Notes: generated by a model from the sequence alone, not told the origin. A DNA stretch of 64,000 bases from CBDCPI01 sp965220245 (GCA_965220245.1 CBDCPI010000006.1:371707-435706); one strand, 5' to 3'; counted from the stretch's first letter, positions 50,713 to 59,525 are shown. Numbers and translations are program-made.

Positions 50713-52260
50713 ATGCGTTACGACTACATCGTGGTAGGCGGGGGTTCCGCCGGTTGCGCCTTGGCAACCCGGCTATCGGAGGACCCGGACCGGAGTGTGC
50801 TCCTCTTGGAAGCCGGGCCCGACTACCCCGACTTTGAGCACCTACCCGACGACTTAAAACTGGGCAACAACGTGTTCCTTTCGGCCTACGGGCCCCATAA
50901 CTGGGGCTACGTGGGCCACATTACGCCGGAGCAGCCGAATCTCACCATCCCCCGGGGCAAAGCCACCGGCGGCTCCAGCGCCGTCAACGGCCAAGTGCTG
51001 CTGCGGGGTATCCCCGAGGACTATGAACGCTGGGCCTCATGGGGCAACGACGAGTGGGGTTTCACCAGTTGCTTGCCCTACTTCAACAAGATGGAGACCG
51101 ACCTGGACTTCGGCGGCGGCGACTTTCATGGCACGGACGGGCCGGTCCCGGTCCGCCGCTACCCCCGCAGCGAGTGGCTGCCCCACGCCAGCGCCTTCGA
51201 GCAAGCTTGCGTGGCCGAAGGCTACCCCGTCGAAGAGGACCAGAACCACCCCGAGTCCACCGGCGTCTCGCCTCGCGGCCGGAACACCATAGACGGCGTG
51301 CGCATGAGCAACGCCCTCAACTACCTTGACACCGCTCGCCACCGGCTTAACTTCACCATTCGAGGCAACGTCACTGCCCACCGGGTCCTGTTTCAGGGTA
51401 AACGGGCCGTAGGGGTAGAAGCCGAAAGCGGCGGCGAGATGTTCACCGTTGAAGGGGACGAGATAATAGCTTGCAGTGGCTCCGTGGCCTCGCCCCAGTT
51501 GCTGATGCTCTCCGGAGTCGGCCCGGCCGAGCACCTGAGAAGTTTTGGCATCGAGGTGGTCCACGACTCTCCTGGGGTGGGCAAAAACCTCCGCGACCAT
51601 CCGTCAGCCGCGGTGCTCTACCGGGCGGCCGGCGAGCGCCCCGACGTGCAAGCGCCGATGACCCAGGTGGGTCTCCGCTACACCGCCACCGACTCCGGTC
51701 TGCGCAACGACATGCAGCTTCAGCCGATGCTGATGACCAGCGAGCACCGGCCCGCCCAGATCGAGATCGAAGACGACAGCAACTACGTAGGTATGAACGT
51801 CAGCCTGCAACTGGCCTTGGGACAGGGGGAGTTGACCCTCCAGTCCACCGACCCCCACATCCAGCCCTTCCTGAATTACAACTACTACCAGGAAGAAGAG
51901 GACCTGCGGCGGATGCGAGACGGCATCCGGCTTGGGGTGCGGGTGGCGGAGCAGCCGGTGTATCAGGCCATCCTGCAGGAGCGGGTCATGCCCACCGACG
52001 CGGAGTTGGCAACTGACGAGGCGCTGAACGCTTGGCTGATGCGGAACTCCGGCACCTCTCACCATATCTCGGGCACCTGCAAGATGGGCCCCGACTCCGA
52101 CCCCATGACGGTTGTCGATCAATACCTGAAGGTCAAAGGCGTAGAAGGGCTCCGGGTGGCCGACGCCTCGGTGATGCCCGACTGCATCCGCGCCAACACC
52201 AACGCCACCACCATCATGATCGCCGAACGCTTGGCAGACTTCATAAAAGAGGGCAAGTAA
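50713..52260 (+). CDS. GMC oxidoreductase, copy 2
   Basis: The 515-residue protein repeats all GMC motifs (GGGSAGCALATRLSEDP, GKATGGSSAVNGQVLLRG, SGSVASPQLLMLSGVGPAEHL, GTSHHISGTCKMG, TNATTIMIAERLADFIKEGK) and shares long identical blocks with copy 1. It starts at ATG after ggaggagtc. A recent duplication with some divergence is likely. A 37-codon remnant of another copy lies at 55451. A good intrinsic terminator follows. Confidence 0.92.
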   Translation: MRYDYIVVGGGSAGCALATRLSEDPDRSVLLLEAGPDYPDFEHLPDDLKLGNNVFLSAYGPHNWGYVGHITPEQPNLTIPRGKATGGSSAVNGQVLLRGIPEDYERWASWGNDEWGFTSCLPYFNKMETDLDFGGGDFHGTDGPVPVRRYPRSEWLPHASAFEQACVAEGYPVEEDQNHPESTGVSPRGRNTIDGVRMSNALNYLDTARHRLNFTIRGNVTAHRVLFQGKRAVGVEAESGGEMFTVEGDEIIACSGSVASPQLLMLSGVGPAEHLRSFGIEVVHDSPGVGKNLRDHPSAAVLYRAAGERPDVQAPMTQVGLRYTATDSGLRNDMQLQPMLMTSEHRPAQIEIEDDSNYVGMNVSLQLALGQGELTLQSTDPHIQPFLNYNYYQEEEDLRRMRDGIRLGVRVAEQPVYQAILQERVMPTDAELATDEALNAWLMRNSGTSHHISGTCKMGPDSDPMTVVDQYLKVKGVEGLRVADASVMPDCIRANTNATTIMIAERLADFIKEGK

Positions 52261-52289
52261 GCGGGGAAGGCAAGCAGAGAACAATCGCA

Positions 52290-52319
52290 GGGGCGCACAG
52301 CCGTGCGCCCCTTCTTTTT
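52290..52319 (+). terminator. Rho-independent terminator of the GMC operon
   Basis: A 9-bp GC-rich stem GGGGCGCAC / GTGCGCCCC (52290-52298, 52303-52311) with loop AGCC is followed by ttctttttta-type T-run. This is the clearest intrinsic terminator in the window. Confidence 0.85.
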
Positions 52320-52347
52320 ACCGGCAGCGACAAATGGAGGCGGCCAT

Positions 52348-54258
52348 ATGGTGAAGCCCCACGCCTACATCCCCCTGCTCCTGGCTCTCACCCTGTTGCT
52401 GGCGGCAGCGGCAACCTACGGCATCGTCAACTCGCAGTCGGCCAACGGCAAGTACGACACCGACGGCGACGGGCTCATAGAAATCTCGAACCTGGAGCAA
52501 TTGAACGCCATCCGCTACGACTTGGACGGCGATGGTATGCCGGACAGCTTTTCCGAAGCCGAAGGCTACGCTGCCGCGTTCCCCATATCAGCCGGGGAAT
52601 CAGCCTGCAAAGGAGGCTACTGTAACGGCTACGAACTCGCCCGGCCGCTAGATTTTGATAGTACTGACAGCTACGCTTCCGTAGCGACCAATCCCAAGTG
52701 GACTGCCGGCGACGGGTGGTTGCCCATTGGGTTTGAGGATAACATATTCAGAACCACGTTTGATGGCAACGGACATACCATCTCCAACCTGTACATCAAT
52801 CGCACAACTAACCATAACAACCCTGGGGCAACCGGCCTTTTCGGAGGCAATAATGGCACTATCAGAGGAATAGGGCTACTCGACGTCGATGTGTCTGGGG
52901 TTGGAAATGTCGGCGGGCTGGCCGGGTCGTCAGTCCACGGCAAAATCATTGCCAGCTACGTCACTGGCAACGTGTCGGGGAACCAGACCGTCGGCGGGCT
53001 AGTCGGGCATGCCAATGACATCAGGTACAGCTACGCTTCTACCAACGTATCTGGGGCCCAATCTGTCGGCGGGCTAGTCGGGCATGTCACTGTTATCATC
53101 GGTAGCTATGCCTCCGGCAGCGTGTCGGGGAATCAGATGGTCGGTGGCCTAGCCGGATACGGCATCGGCATCATCGCTAGCTACGCCATCAGCAAGGTGT
53201 CAGGTGAGCGAGGCGTCGGTGGGTTAGCCGGGATTGGCAACGGCATAAAGGTGAGCTACGCCACCGGCAGCGTGTCCGGGAAGCAGAGTGTCGGCGGCCT
53301 AGTTGGGCATAGCGGAGGCTCTGGAGGCTCCATCAGCTTCAGCTACGCCACTGGCTCCGTGTTTGGTGATGATAACGTAGGAGGCTTGGTTGGGTGGAAT
53401 CTCGGTGACATCACTGCCAGCTACGCCACTGGCTCTGTATTGGGCATTAGCAATGCAGGCGGGTTAATTGGAAGAAATTTCGGTGAGGTAATTGGCGGCT
53501 TCTGGGATACCGAGACGTCCGGTCAGCAGATCGGTGTTGGGGAAGGAGACTGCGCAGGTGTTGAGGGAAAGACCACCTTTGATTTGCAGTCCCCTACCGG
53601 ATACACCGGGATATACACCGCTTGGGTGATTGACATCGATAACGCTATCCGGTCTTATGAGCAGTTTACCGACGTGGACGACATTTGGGACTTTGGAACC
53701 TCCAGCCTGTACCCGGCAGTGAAGGCCGACTTCGATGGCGATGGTATTGCCACTTGGCAGGAGTTCGGCAATCAACGCCGTCTGCTGCCCACGGCTACAC
53801 CTACGCCCCAGCCAACTGCAACACCCATCCCAACCCAAACGCCCACCTTGACGCCAACACCCACTGCTACACCAACTAACACACCAACGCCTACTCCTAC
53901 TGTCGCGCCCACGCCCGTGCCAACACCAGCACCTACATCGCCGCCCATACCTACGGAAATGCCGACGCTGGAGCCAACGGTGGTACCTGTTTCGCCTACG
54001 GGCACTCCCACCCCGGTTCAGCCGACGACATCCACTCCGCCCGTTCAAATAATCACGGTCGTTGTAACCGCCACTCCTGCACCCACGTCGGAAGCCACGC
54101 CCGTCCCTCCGCCCGCAGAACCGGGCGGCGGCGATTGCGGCCTACCTTCAGGGCCGGCGCCGATGGGCGCCGCTGCGGTCAACCTGTTCCTGCTGGCGGC
54201 TCCGCTGGGCATGATATGGGGGCTGAAGCGGCGCGGGCGGCGGAAGCGGGACTACTGA
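52348..54258 (+). CDS. GLUG-repeat surface protein with proline/threonine linker and C-terminal membrane anchor
   Basis: The 636-residue protein starts at ATG after tggaggcggccat. It has an N-terminal hydrophobic signal (IPLLLALTLLLAAAATYG), repeated beta-helix GLUG motifs (NVGGLAGSSVHGKIIASYVTG, QTVGGLVGHANDIRYSYASTNVSG, and so on, about eight units between 190 and 380), a low-complexity linker (TPTPTATPTNTPTPTPTVAP and more), and an end of CGLPSGPAPMGAAAVNLFLLAAPLGMIWGLKRR. The tail (CG motif, membrane helix, basic cluster) looks like a C-terminal sorting or anchor signal of a type I do not recognise. It probably decorates the cell surface; the ligand is unknown. Confidence 0.82.
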   Translation: MVKPHAYIPLLLALTLLLAAAATYGIVNSQSANGKYDTDGDGLIEISNLEQLNAIRYDLDGDGMPDSFSEAEGYAAAFPISAGESACKGGYCNGYELARPLDFDSTDSYASVATNPKWTAGDGWLPIGFEDNIFRTTFDGNGHTISNLYINRTTNHNNPGATGLFGGNNGTIRGIGLLDVDVSGVGNVGGLAGSSVHGKIIASYVTGNVSGNQTVGGLVGHANDIRYSYASTNVSGAQSVGGLVGHVTVIIGSYASGSVSGNQMVGGLAGYGIGIIASYAISKVSGERGVGGLAGIGNGIKVSYATGSVSGKQSVGGLVGHSGGSGGSISFSYATGSVFGDDNVGGLVGWNLGDITASYATGSVLGISNAGGLIGRNFGEVIGGFWDTETSGQQIGVGEGDCAGVEGKTTFDLQSPTGYTGIYTAWVIDIDNAIRSYEQFTDVDDIWDFGTSSLYPAVKADFDGDGIATWQEFGNQRRLLPTATPTPQPTATPIPTQTPTLTPTPTATPTNTPTPTPTVAPTPVPTPAPTSPPIPTEMPTLEPTVVPVSPTGTPTPVQPTTSTPPVQIITVVVTATPAPTSEATPVPPPAEPGGGDCGLPSGPAPMGAAAVNLFLLAAPLGMIWGLKRRGRRKRDY

Positions 54259-54551
54259 CACAGGTTCAGGTAGGCCCGGCGGGCTTCGGCCAGAACCCGC
54301 TCCGGGTCCCTTTCGTACTCGGCCCAGATGTCTACGGTTAGTTTGGCGGCATTGCCCAACCCGGCTCCGGGCACTGACGGGTCCAGGGAGTCGAAGTTAC
54401 CCTTGCGCATCCATATAGACGCTTCAGTGCGATTCATGGCTTTGGCAAGCCTTCCGATGTCCGGATGTGTTGGTGTCAATCGCCCTTTATGTTCAAGTTT
54501 GAGGTACAAAACCGCTAGGTCCTGCTCACGTGTCCATCTTTGTTGCGGCAT
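54252..54551 (-). CDS. truncated HNH/restriction-endonuclease-like N-terminal domain (99 aa)
   Basis: The sequence RRWTREQ-like start (RWTREQDLAVLYLKLEHKGRLTPTHPDIGRLAKAMNRTEASIWMRKGNFDSLDP in residues 5-57) is the N-terminal helical domain that commonly precedes an HNH or PD-(D/E)xK nuclease in putative 5-methylcytosine restriction enzymes. No nuclease domain follows; the gene ends after 99 residues, so it is either a stand-alone accessory or a degraded restriction gene. It overlaps the end of the GLUG gene convergently by seven bases. Confidence 0.65.
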   Translation of the reverse strand: MPQQRWTREQDLAVLYLKLEHKGRLTPTHPDIGRLAKAMNRTEASIWMRKGNFDSLDPSVPGAGLGNAAKLTVDIWAEYERDPERVLAEARRAYLNLCQ

Positions 54552-54728
54552 TGGGTTGCAACCTCATGCGAAAGCTGCGGGAATTATACGCAGACCACGT
54601 CGATTGGCAAAGCGCTGCCGATTTACCGACAGCCTGGCCTAGCCCGAGGGGCTGGCGGCGATGCCGGGTGCGGTGTCGTTGGTTGAAGCGGCGCGGGGGT
54701 GGAGGCGAGAAAGGCGACGATGGTGGTC

Positions 54729-54737
54729 TGCTATAAT
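54729..54737 (+). promoter_or_regulatory. extended -10 promoter element TGcTATAAT
   Basis: A TGNTATAAT motif lies 32 bases before the start codon at 54769. It would start transcription around 54744 for the membrane protein gene. No -35 is recognisable, as is common for extended -10 promoters. Confidence 0.5.
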
Positions 54738-54768
54738 CGCCGGGTATGGCAGAGGCCGCTGAGGGGAG

Positions 54769-55284
54769 ATGCGCCGCCGGTTCGTCCGTTTCCTGATTGC
54801 CTCGGCCCGGCTGCTGCCGGACGAACGGGAGGGTATCTGGAGCATTCCCCGTCCGCTCCAGATAATCTACTTTCCCCTGTTCATCGGCATCTGCGTTCCA
54901 TTGCTGGTAGACACCGTGAAGGCGGTCACCGCCCGCTACCCCGAAGCCGGTATGGTGACCATCGCGCGGGAAACGGCGTCCGAGTTTGCCGCCGTTGCCG
55001 TCGGCGCCGCCATCGTCACCCTGTTGGCGGTGCAAGGAGGGTACATAATTATGATGGTAATTTACCACGCCATAGCCAACCGCTTTATCAAGCCGGTAAT
55101 CGAAGAGCACGAGGAGCGGGGCCGGGAGGTGGGCTTGGCGGAAGGGCTAGCCGAGGGCGAGGAGCGGGCTAACCTGGCCTGGTTGGGGTGGAATCAGCGC
55201 CGGGTGGACGCCGAAGCCCAGGGCCTGCCCTTCGACGAATCCCCGCCGGGACAGCTGCCTGGCCGAAACGGCGAGGGGATATGA
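54769..55284 (+). CDS. small two-helix membrane protein with acidic C-terminal helix (171 aa)
   Basis: The protein has two probable membrane spans (IIYFPLFIGICVPLLVDTV and FAAVAVGAAIVTLLAVQGGYIIMMVIY), then a charged helix (IKPVIEEHEERGREVGLAEGLAEGEERANL). It is proline-poor and lacks a signal peptide. I do not recognise the family. It starts at ATG shortly after gagggg. Its stop overlaps the ATG of a MetE-like fragment (ATGA), which suggests that it was once part of a longer operon. Confidence 0.6.
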   Translation: MRRRFVRFLIASARLLPDEREGIWSIPRPLQIIYFPLFIGICVPLLVDTVKAVTARYPEAGMVTIARETASEFAAVAVGAAIVTLLAVQGGYIIMMVIYHAIANRFIKPVIEEHEERGREVGLAEGLAEGEERANLAWLGWNQRRVDAEAQGLPFDESPPGQLPGRNGEGI

Positions 55285-55382
55285 AGCGCAGCGAAACCCG
55301 CATACTGACCACCCACGCCGGCAGTCTGCCCCGGCCTGTCAGGCCGGTGGAGTTACTGGGGGCCGTGTCGCGACCTGTTTGA
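55281..55382 (+). pseudogene. N-terminal fragment of a MetE-like (cobalamin-independent methionine synthase-like) gene
   Basis: The 33-residue frame MKRSETRILTTHAGSLPRPVRPVELL is the characteristic beginning of stand-alone MetE-C-like proteins. It ends at TGA after 33 residues, far shorter than the usual 350-400, so only the start of the gene remains. It overlaps the upstream gene's stop by ATGA. Confidence 0.7.
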
Positions 55383-55450
55383 CCGTATGCTCATCGCCCA
55401 GGCCCTGGCCGCAACCTCGTTCTCATATCGAGTGAATCCCTCTTCGACCG

Positions 55451-55561
55451 GTACGGGTGGCCGACACCTCGGTGATGCCCGACTGCATCCGCGCCAACAC
55501 CAACGCTACCACCATCATGATCGCCGAGCGTCTCGCCGACTTCATTAAAGAGGGTCGGTAG
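55451..55561 (+). pseudogene. C-terminal remnant of a third GMC oxidoreductase gene
   Basis: Thirty-six codons read VRVADTSVMPDCIRANTNATTIMIAERLADFIKEGR-stop (quoted here from 55451), almost the same as the ends of the two complete GMC genes (RVADASVMPDCIRANTNATT). No coding continues upstream in this frame. This is a deletion scar, close behind the MetE-like fragment. Confidence 0.85.
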
Positions 55562-55566
55562 AGAAA

Positions 55567-55619
55567 AACGCAGAGGCGCAAAGAAAAAGAAAAACTCTGC
55601 GCCTTAGCGTCTTTGCGTT
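55567..55619. terminator. hairpin repeat (CAGAGGCGCA...TGCGCCTTAG)
   Basis: Arms AACGCAGAGGCGCA and TGCGCC...TGCGTT can pair over most of their length, followed by a short T-rich stretch. It follows the GMC remnant and resembles the cacagag-type hairpins at 43341 and 47370. Confidence 0.55.
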
Positions 55620-55642
55620 TAATCCGTTATGGCCCCCTCGGC

Positions 55643-56749
55643 CTAATCGCCGGTCAAATCGGCTAGCTGCGGCATAACTTCGTTGGCCATCAGGCGCACC
55701 GACTTCTCGTAGGCCGCGCGGTCTTCCGAGTGGTCAAAGGTGAGCCACAGCAAGGTGCCGAACCCGCCCACCATTTCGTACAATTCTCGAATCTTCTTGG
55801 CCACGGTGTCCGGCGAGCCCACCAGCCACAGGTGGTCAGCCATGTACTCCACGGTGACATCTTCATCGGGAATGTTCTCGTCGTGCTTCATGAACCGGAC
55901 GAAGGGGTAGGGTCCGAAAGAGAACAAGGGGTGCAGGTACTCCCGCCAAGCCCGGCCCAGCATACCGCCTAAAGCGCCCTCCCGGGCCTCTTCGTCGGTA
56001 TCGGCCACCCAGATGTCGCGGACGATCCGCCACTGGCTGCGGGGCGGTGGCTCCTTGCCGACGCTTTTGGCCCCCTCCACTACGGAGTCCCAATGGCTGG
56101 CTACGTACACCGCGTTTAGCCCCAGGCTCATGGGAATATAGCCCCGCTCGCCAGCAATTTTCAAGGTGTCCGACGCTACGCTGGCGGCGGCGATGCCAAT
56201 GGGCGGATGCGGCTTTTGCAGCGGCGACAGGAAGGTCCGCAGGGTGGCGAACTCGTACTCTTTAGGGTCAGGGATGTTGAAGCTCCAGTACTTGCCTTGG
56301 TACTGGAACGGGCCGTCCATGTGCTCCCAAAGGCTTAAGATTATGTCCAGGGACTCGCGGGTCATCTCCCGGTGCTGGCCGGCGGCCATGTCAATGCCAA
56401 ACATTTCATGGTCCGTCGGCAGTCCTCCGGCCCCGATGCCAAACATGTACCGGCCTTGGGCCAAATGGTCGAGAAAGGCCACCCGGTGGGCCAGTTCCAC
56501 CGGGTTGTGAAAGGGCAGCAAATGAGCGCCGGTGCCGAGCTTGATGTTCTTGGTCCGCATCAAGGCCTGGGCGATCAGCAAGTCGGGAGTGGGATTCGGC
56601 TCCCACAGGGCGGTGAAATGCTCCCCGATCCAGGCTTCCGAGAAACCCGCTTCGTCGACCATTGACAGGACGTCCAGGTCCCACTGCTGGGCGTCGTAAG
56701 GTGAGCGTTCCGGTGGGTGGGATGGCATCAGGAAGAGTCCCGCTTGCAT
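55643..56749 (-). CDS. LLM-class flavin monooxygenase (limonene/alkanal monooxygenase-like)
   Basis: The 368-residue protein has FSEAWIGEHFTALWEPNPTPDLLIAQALMRTKNIKLGTGAHLLPFHNPVELAHRVAFLDHLAQGRYMFGIGAGG in outline across residues 36-108, then ISPLQKPHPP-like IGIAAASVASDTLKIAGERG. This subgroup uses FMNH2 and O2 rather than F420. It starts at ATG after aaggagacgaag. It lies directly upstream of nothing on its strand; the DnaQ gene is just before it. Confidence 0.86.
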   Translation of the reverse strand: MQAGLFLMPSHPPERSPYDAQQWDLDVLSMVDEAGFSEAWIGEHFTALWEPNPTPDLLIAQALMRTKNIKLGTGAHLLPFHNPVELAHRVAFLDHLAQGRYMFGIGAGGLPTDHEMFGIDMAAGQHREMTRESLDIILSLWEHMDGPFQYQGKYWSFNIPDPKEYEFATLRTFLSPLQKPHPPIGIAAASVASDTLKIAGERGYIPMSLGLNAVYVASHWDSVVEGAKSVGKEPPPRSQWRIVRDIWVADTDEEAREGALGGMLGRAWREYLHPLFSFGPYPFVRFMKHDENIPDEDVTVEYMADHLWLVGSPDTVAKKIRELYEMVGGFGTLLWLTFDHSEDRAAYEKSVRLMANEVMPQLADLTGD

Positions 56750-56759
56750 CTTCGTCTCC

Positions 56760-57332
56760 TTATTTGACTATCGGTCTGGGTTCGTTGCACTTCGGCAACC
56801 GTCTCAACCACTCATCCACGTCTAAGCCGCTATGTCTACAGGCGTGTAAGACTATCTCTCCGGCGACCCTCGCATCTTCCACCGCGTCATGATGCTTGAA
56901 AACTAACTTTAGGTCACTGGCGATGTGCGCCAGTCCCCAGCGGCGTTTCCGGTACTTCTCCGGCCAAGCGGAGCGAGCGATAGCGGCGCTGTCCAGCCAC
57001 TTGGGTCTAATCGGCTCAAGCCCGTACTTTTCCATAGCTTGTTCCAGGGCAAACCGGTCGAACGGCGTGTGACTCACCACGATAGTCCCGTTCAACCGGC
57101 GCCGCAGTTCGTCATAGACTTGGGGGAGGGTGTCGCAGTCCTCCGCCGTGGCTTGGTTAATGCCATGAATCTTGACGTTCGAGGGGTTGAACTGCTCCTG
57201 TGGGTTGACCACGAGCGACCATTGATCGACCAGCATACCGCCGCGAAAATGGACCACGCCAATTTGGCAGATGCTAGAGGGATCGGAATTAGCCGTTTCG
57301 ACGTCGATCGCGGTGAAGGTTAGATTGGGCAA
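56760..57332 (-). CDS. DnaQ-family (DEDDh) 3'-5' exonuclease
   Basis: The 190-residue protein has ExoI DVET (AIDVETANSDPSS), ExoII (VVSHTPFDRFALEQAM) and ExoIII (HHDAVEDARVAGEIVL), giving the DEDDh set. It is a stand-alone exonuclease similar to Pol III epsilon or RNase T-like repair nucleases. The start is TTG after ggcggagaaac. Its stop is 10 bases from the neighbouring LLM gene start, so the two may be co-transcribed. Confidence 0.88.
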   Translation of the reverse strand: MPNLTFTAIDVETANSDPSSICQIGVVHFRGGMLVDQWSLVVNPQEQFNPSNVKIHGINQATAEDCDTLPQVYDELRRRLNGTIVVSHTPFDRFALEQAMEKYGLEPIRPKWLDSAAIARSAWPEKYRKRRWGLAHIASDLKLVFKHHDAVEDARVAGEIVLHACRHSGLDVDEWLRRLPKCNEPRPIVK

Positions 57333-57590
57333 GTTTCTCCGCCGGTCCTCTCGGTATGACGTTACCTCTTAGACGCTCCGTCTAGTATTAGTCATAATTC
57401 CGGGCATCGCAAGCATATTTGGCTTGGCCCGGCGCAAGCTGGTGAGATTCTCGCCCTCCGGCGCAACCGGGCCCTGCGTTAATGAACTGCTCTCCCAGTT
57501 CATTCCATAGGCCCGGCCCCAATGTCGGCCAGGGCCTAACCCTGCTCAGGGTGAACGGATTGGTCAGGGGTCCGGCAGGCTCGACACTGA
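57333..57590. other. intergenic region before the HsdM fragment
   Basis: About 258 bases with no gene that I can support. The sequence up to 57590 shows no ribosome-binding site followed by a protein-like frame; the recognisable part begins at 57591. Confidence 0.4.
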
Positions 57591-57895
57591 CTCAAGGCCG
57601 GCTATATCCTGGTCAACCCGCCCTTCAACGTCTCCGATTGGGGTGGGGAACGGTTGCGGGATGGCAAGCACTGGGAGTACGGCGCCCTTCCGTCCTGCAA
57701 TGCCAACTTCGCCTGGGTGCAGCACTTTTTGCACCATCGGCACCCCGCGGCACCGCCGGGTTCGTACTGGCCAACGGCTCCACGCCTTCTAACCAGTCGG
57801 GCGAGGGAGAAATACGCCGACGGGTCGTCGAGGCTGACATGGTGGACTGCATCGTCGCTCTGCCAGGACAAGGGAGTGGTAGGTCCGCCAAATGA
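57591..57895 (+). pseudogene. fragment of a type I restriction-modification methylase subunit (HsdM), frameshifted
   Basis: Frame 1 gives YILVNPPFNVSDWGGERLRDG followed by NANFAWVQHF, the NPPF motif IV region of HsdM. The homology then continues in another frame (GTAGFVLANGSTPSNQSGEGEIRRRVVEADMVDCIVALPGQ) after a shift near 57740-57755, and stops. The N- and C-termini are missing, so this is a dead fragment. Confidence 0.82.
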
Positions 57896-58006
57896 ATCTT
57901 TATGTCTTTGCCAGGCGCTGCTTTGCGGAGTATTCTATTTAAGCTTTCGCTTTCAGACTCGAGACCTAACAAACTCAGCACGGGGATTATTCATCGAGGA
58001 GGGACC

Positions 58007-59224
58007 ATGGCCGCTCAGACTTACGAAGCCAAGAACATGAACCTGCTTTCCCACCACGACCTCAACGGGTTCGGCAATGGGGGCGAGGGCATTGCTTTAC
58101 AGCAAGCGGCGGACGGACGCCGGATATTGTGGATCGCCCACGAAAGCGCGCCCAAGGATGTGACTGGCGTGGACGTCAGTGACCCTAAGAGTCCTCGGGT
58201 GGTGGCGCAAACCGAACTGGAACACCAACATACCCGCTCAAACTCATTGGCGGTCTTGGGCGACGTGATGCTGGTGGCCTATCAAACAACCAGGCCGGGT
58301 ATGCCCGGGGCTGGTATGGGTGTTTACGATGTTAGTAGTCCCGAGCGCCCCCGCCGCATCGGGTTTTTGGACAATTCGGGGCCTTATTCCCGGGGTGTTC
58401 ATTGCTTGTGGTGGGTGGACGGAGAGTATGCCCACATTTCTACCGGCGCGCCCGATTTCCAGCCGCGCAACCAGAAGGACGACCAATTCTACATGATCGT
58501 GGATGTCAAAGACCCCGCCAGACCCGTAGAGGCCGGCCGCTGGTGGGTGCCGGGTGTCCGGGAAGGCGACGATACACCCCCTCTGGAACGCCACCCCCAA
58601 TTTGACGTGGGGCACCGGGTGCACAACACCAACGTGTACCCGCAAAGGCCGGACCGGGCCTACCTGGGTTGGATCGACTCCGGGGTAATAATCCTGGATA
58701 TTTCGGACAAGGCCCACCCCTGCATGATCAGCCAGCTAGACTACCATCCCCCCTTCCCCGGCTTCACTCACACCGTGGCTCCCATCTTCAACCGCGATCT
58801 CCTCTTGGTGAGCGAGGAGGCTACCCAAAACGAGAACTGTGAAGACTACCCCAAATTGGTCTGGGTCATGGACGTCCGGCTGGAGTCCAAGCCAATAATG
58901 ATAGGCAGCCTTCCCATGCCGGAGAAGGACGACTTTTGCGCCAGGCCGGGACGGTTCGGCGCCCATAACATTCACGAAAATGAGCCCGTACCCACCTCAT
59001 TCCAGTCGGACAATCTGGTTTTCGGCGCCTATTTCAATGCCGGAGTGCGGGTGCACGACACCACCAATCCCCTCCAGCCCAAAGAGATCGCTCACTTCGT
59101 GCCCCCGATACCAGCTCAAGCACCCGCCAACGCAGTAAATGACCTATACGTGGACGAGAACCGGACCATTTACGCGGTGGACCGCTTGAAGGGGGGCTTG
59201 TACGTCTTGGAGATGACTATTTAA
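58007..59224 (+). CDS. LVIVD-repeat beta-propeller protein
   Basis: The 405-residue protein starts at ATG after gaggaggg. Its repeats (VTGVDVSDPKSPRVVAQTEL, GMGVYDVSSPERPRRIGFLD, YMIVDVKDPARPVEAGRWW, GVIILDISDKAHPCMISQL, VRVHDTTNPLQPKEIAHFV) are LVIVD-type propeller blades. It has no signal peptide. Function is unknown for this family; related proteins are annotated as surface-bound or enzyme-like. It stands alone between an HsdM fragment and rpsU. Confidence 0.78.
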   Translation: MAAQTYEAKNMNLLSHHDLNGFGNGGEGIALQQAADGRRILWIAHESAPKDVTGVDVSDPKSPRVVAQTELEHQHTRSNSLAVLGDVMLVAYQTTRPGMPGAGMGVYDVSSPERPRRIGFLDNSGPYSRGVHCLWWVDGEYAHISTGAPDFQPRNQKDDQFYMIVDVKDPARPVEAGRWWVPGVREGDDTPPLERHPQFDVGHRVHNTNVYPQRPDRAYLGWIDSGVIILDISDKAHPCMISQLDYHPPFPGFTHTVAPIFNRDLLLVSEEATQNENCEDYPKLVWVMDVRLESKPIMIGSLPMPEKDDFCARPGRFGAHNIHENEPVPTSFQSDNLVFGAYFNAGVRVHDTTNPLQPKEIAHFVPPIPAQAPANAVNDLYVDENRTIYAVDRLKGGLYVLEMTI

Positions 59225-59336
59225 GCCTGGCAGCTAACACAACATGCCCAACCCTGGCCTTTGCCGCGCTTCTGTTGGTAACGCCGCGACGGTGGGGCCA
59301 AGGGGGCGTTGCGGACAGTAGAGGTAGCCTAGAGGA

Positions 59337-59525
59337 CTAGCGCCGGTTTTGGCGACGGCGCCGACGAGCAGCCCGCTGGGCGGCCAACCGCTCTTTCTGG
59401 GCTTTAGACCGGAAGAAGCGCCGGTCTTTTAACTCCCTCAGTATTCCCGAGTGCTGTACCGAGGCCCGAAACCGGTTTACCAGACTTTCCGGGGTTTCGC
59501 CCTCCCTGGGGGTTACGTAAGCCAT
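59337..59525 (-). CDS. rpsU: 30S ribosomal protein bS21
   Basis: The 62-residue basic protein (ETPESLVNRFRASVQHSGILRELKDRRFF, then a lysine/arginine-rich tail) is a standard bS21, which joins the small subunit and helps initiation by interacting with the mRNA and Shine-Dalgarno region. The start ATG follows ggagtaatga. Length is normal. Confidence 0.95.
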   Translation of the reverse strand: MAYVTPREGETPESLVNRFRASVQHSGILRELKDRRFFRSKAQKERLAAQRAARRRRRQNRR

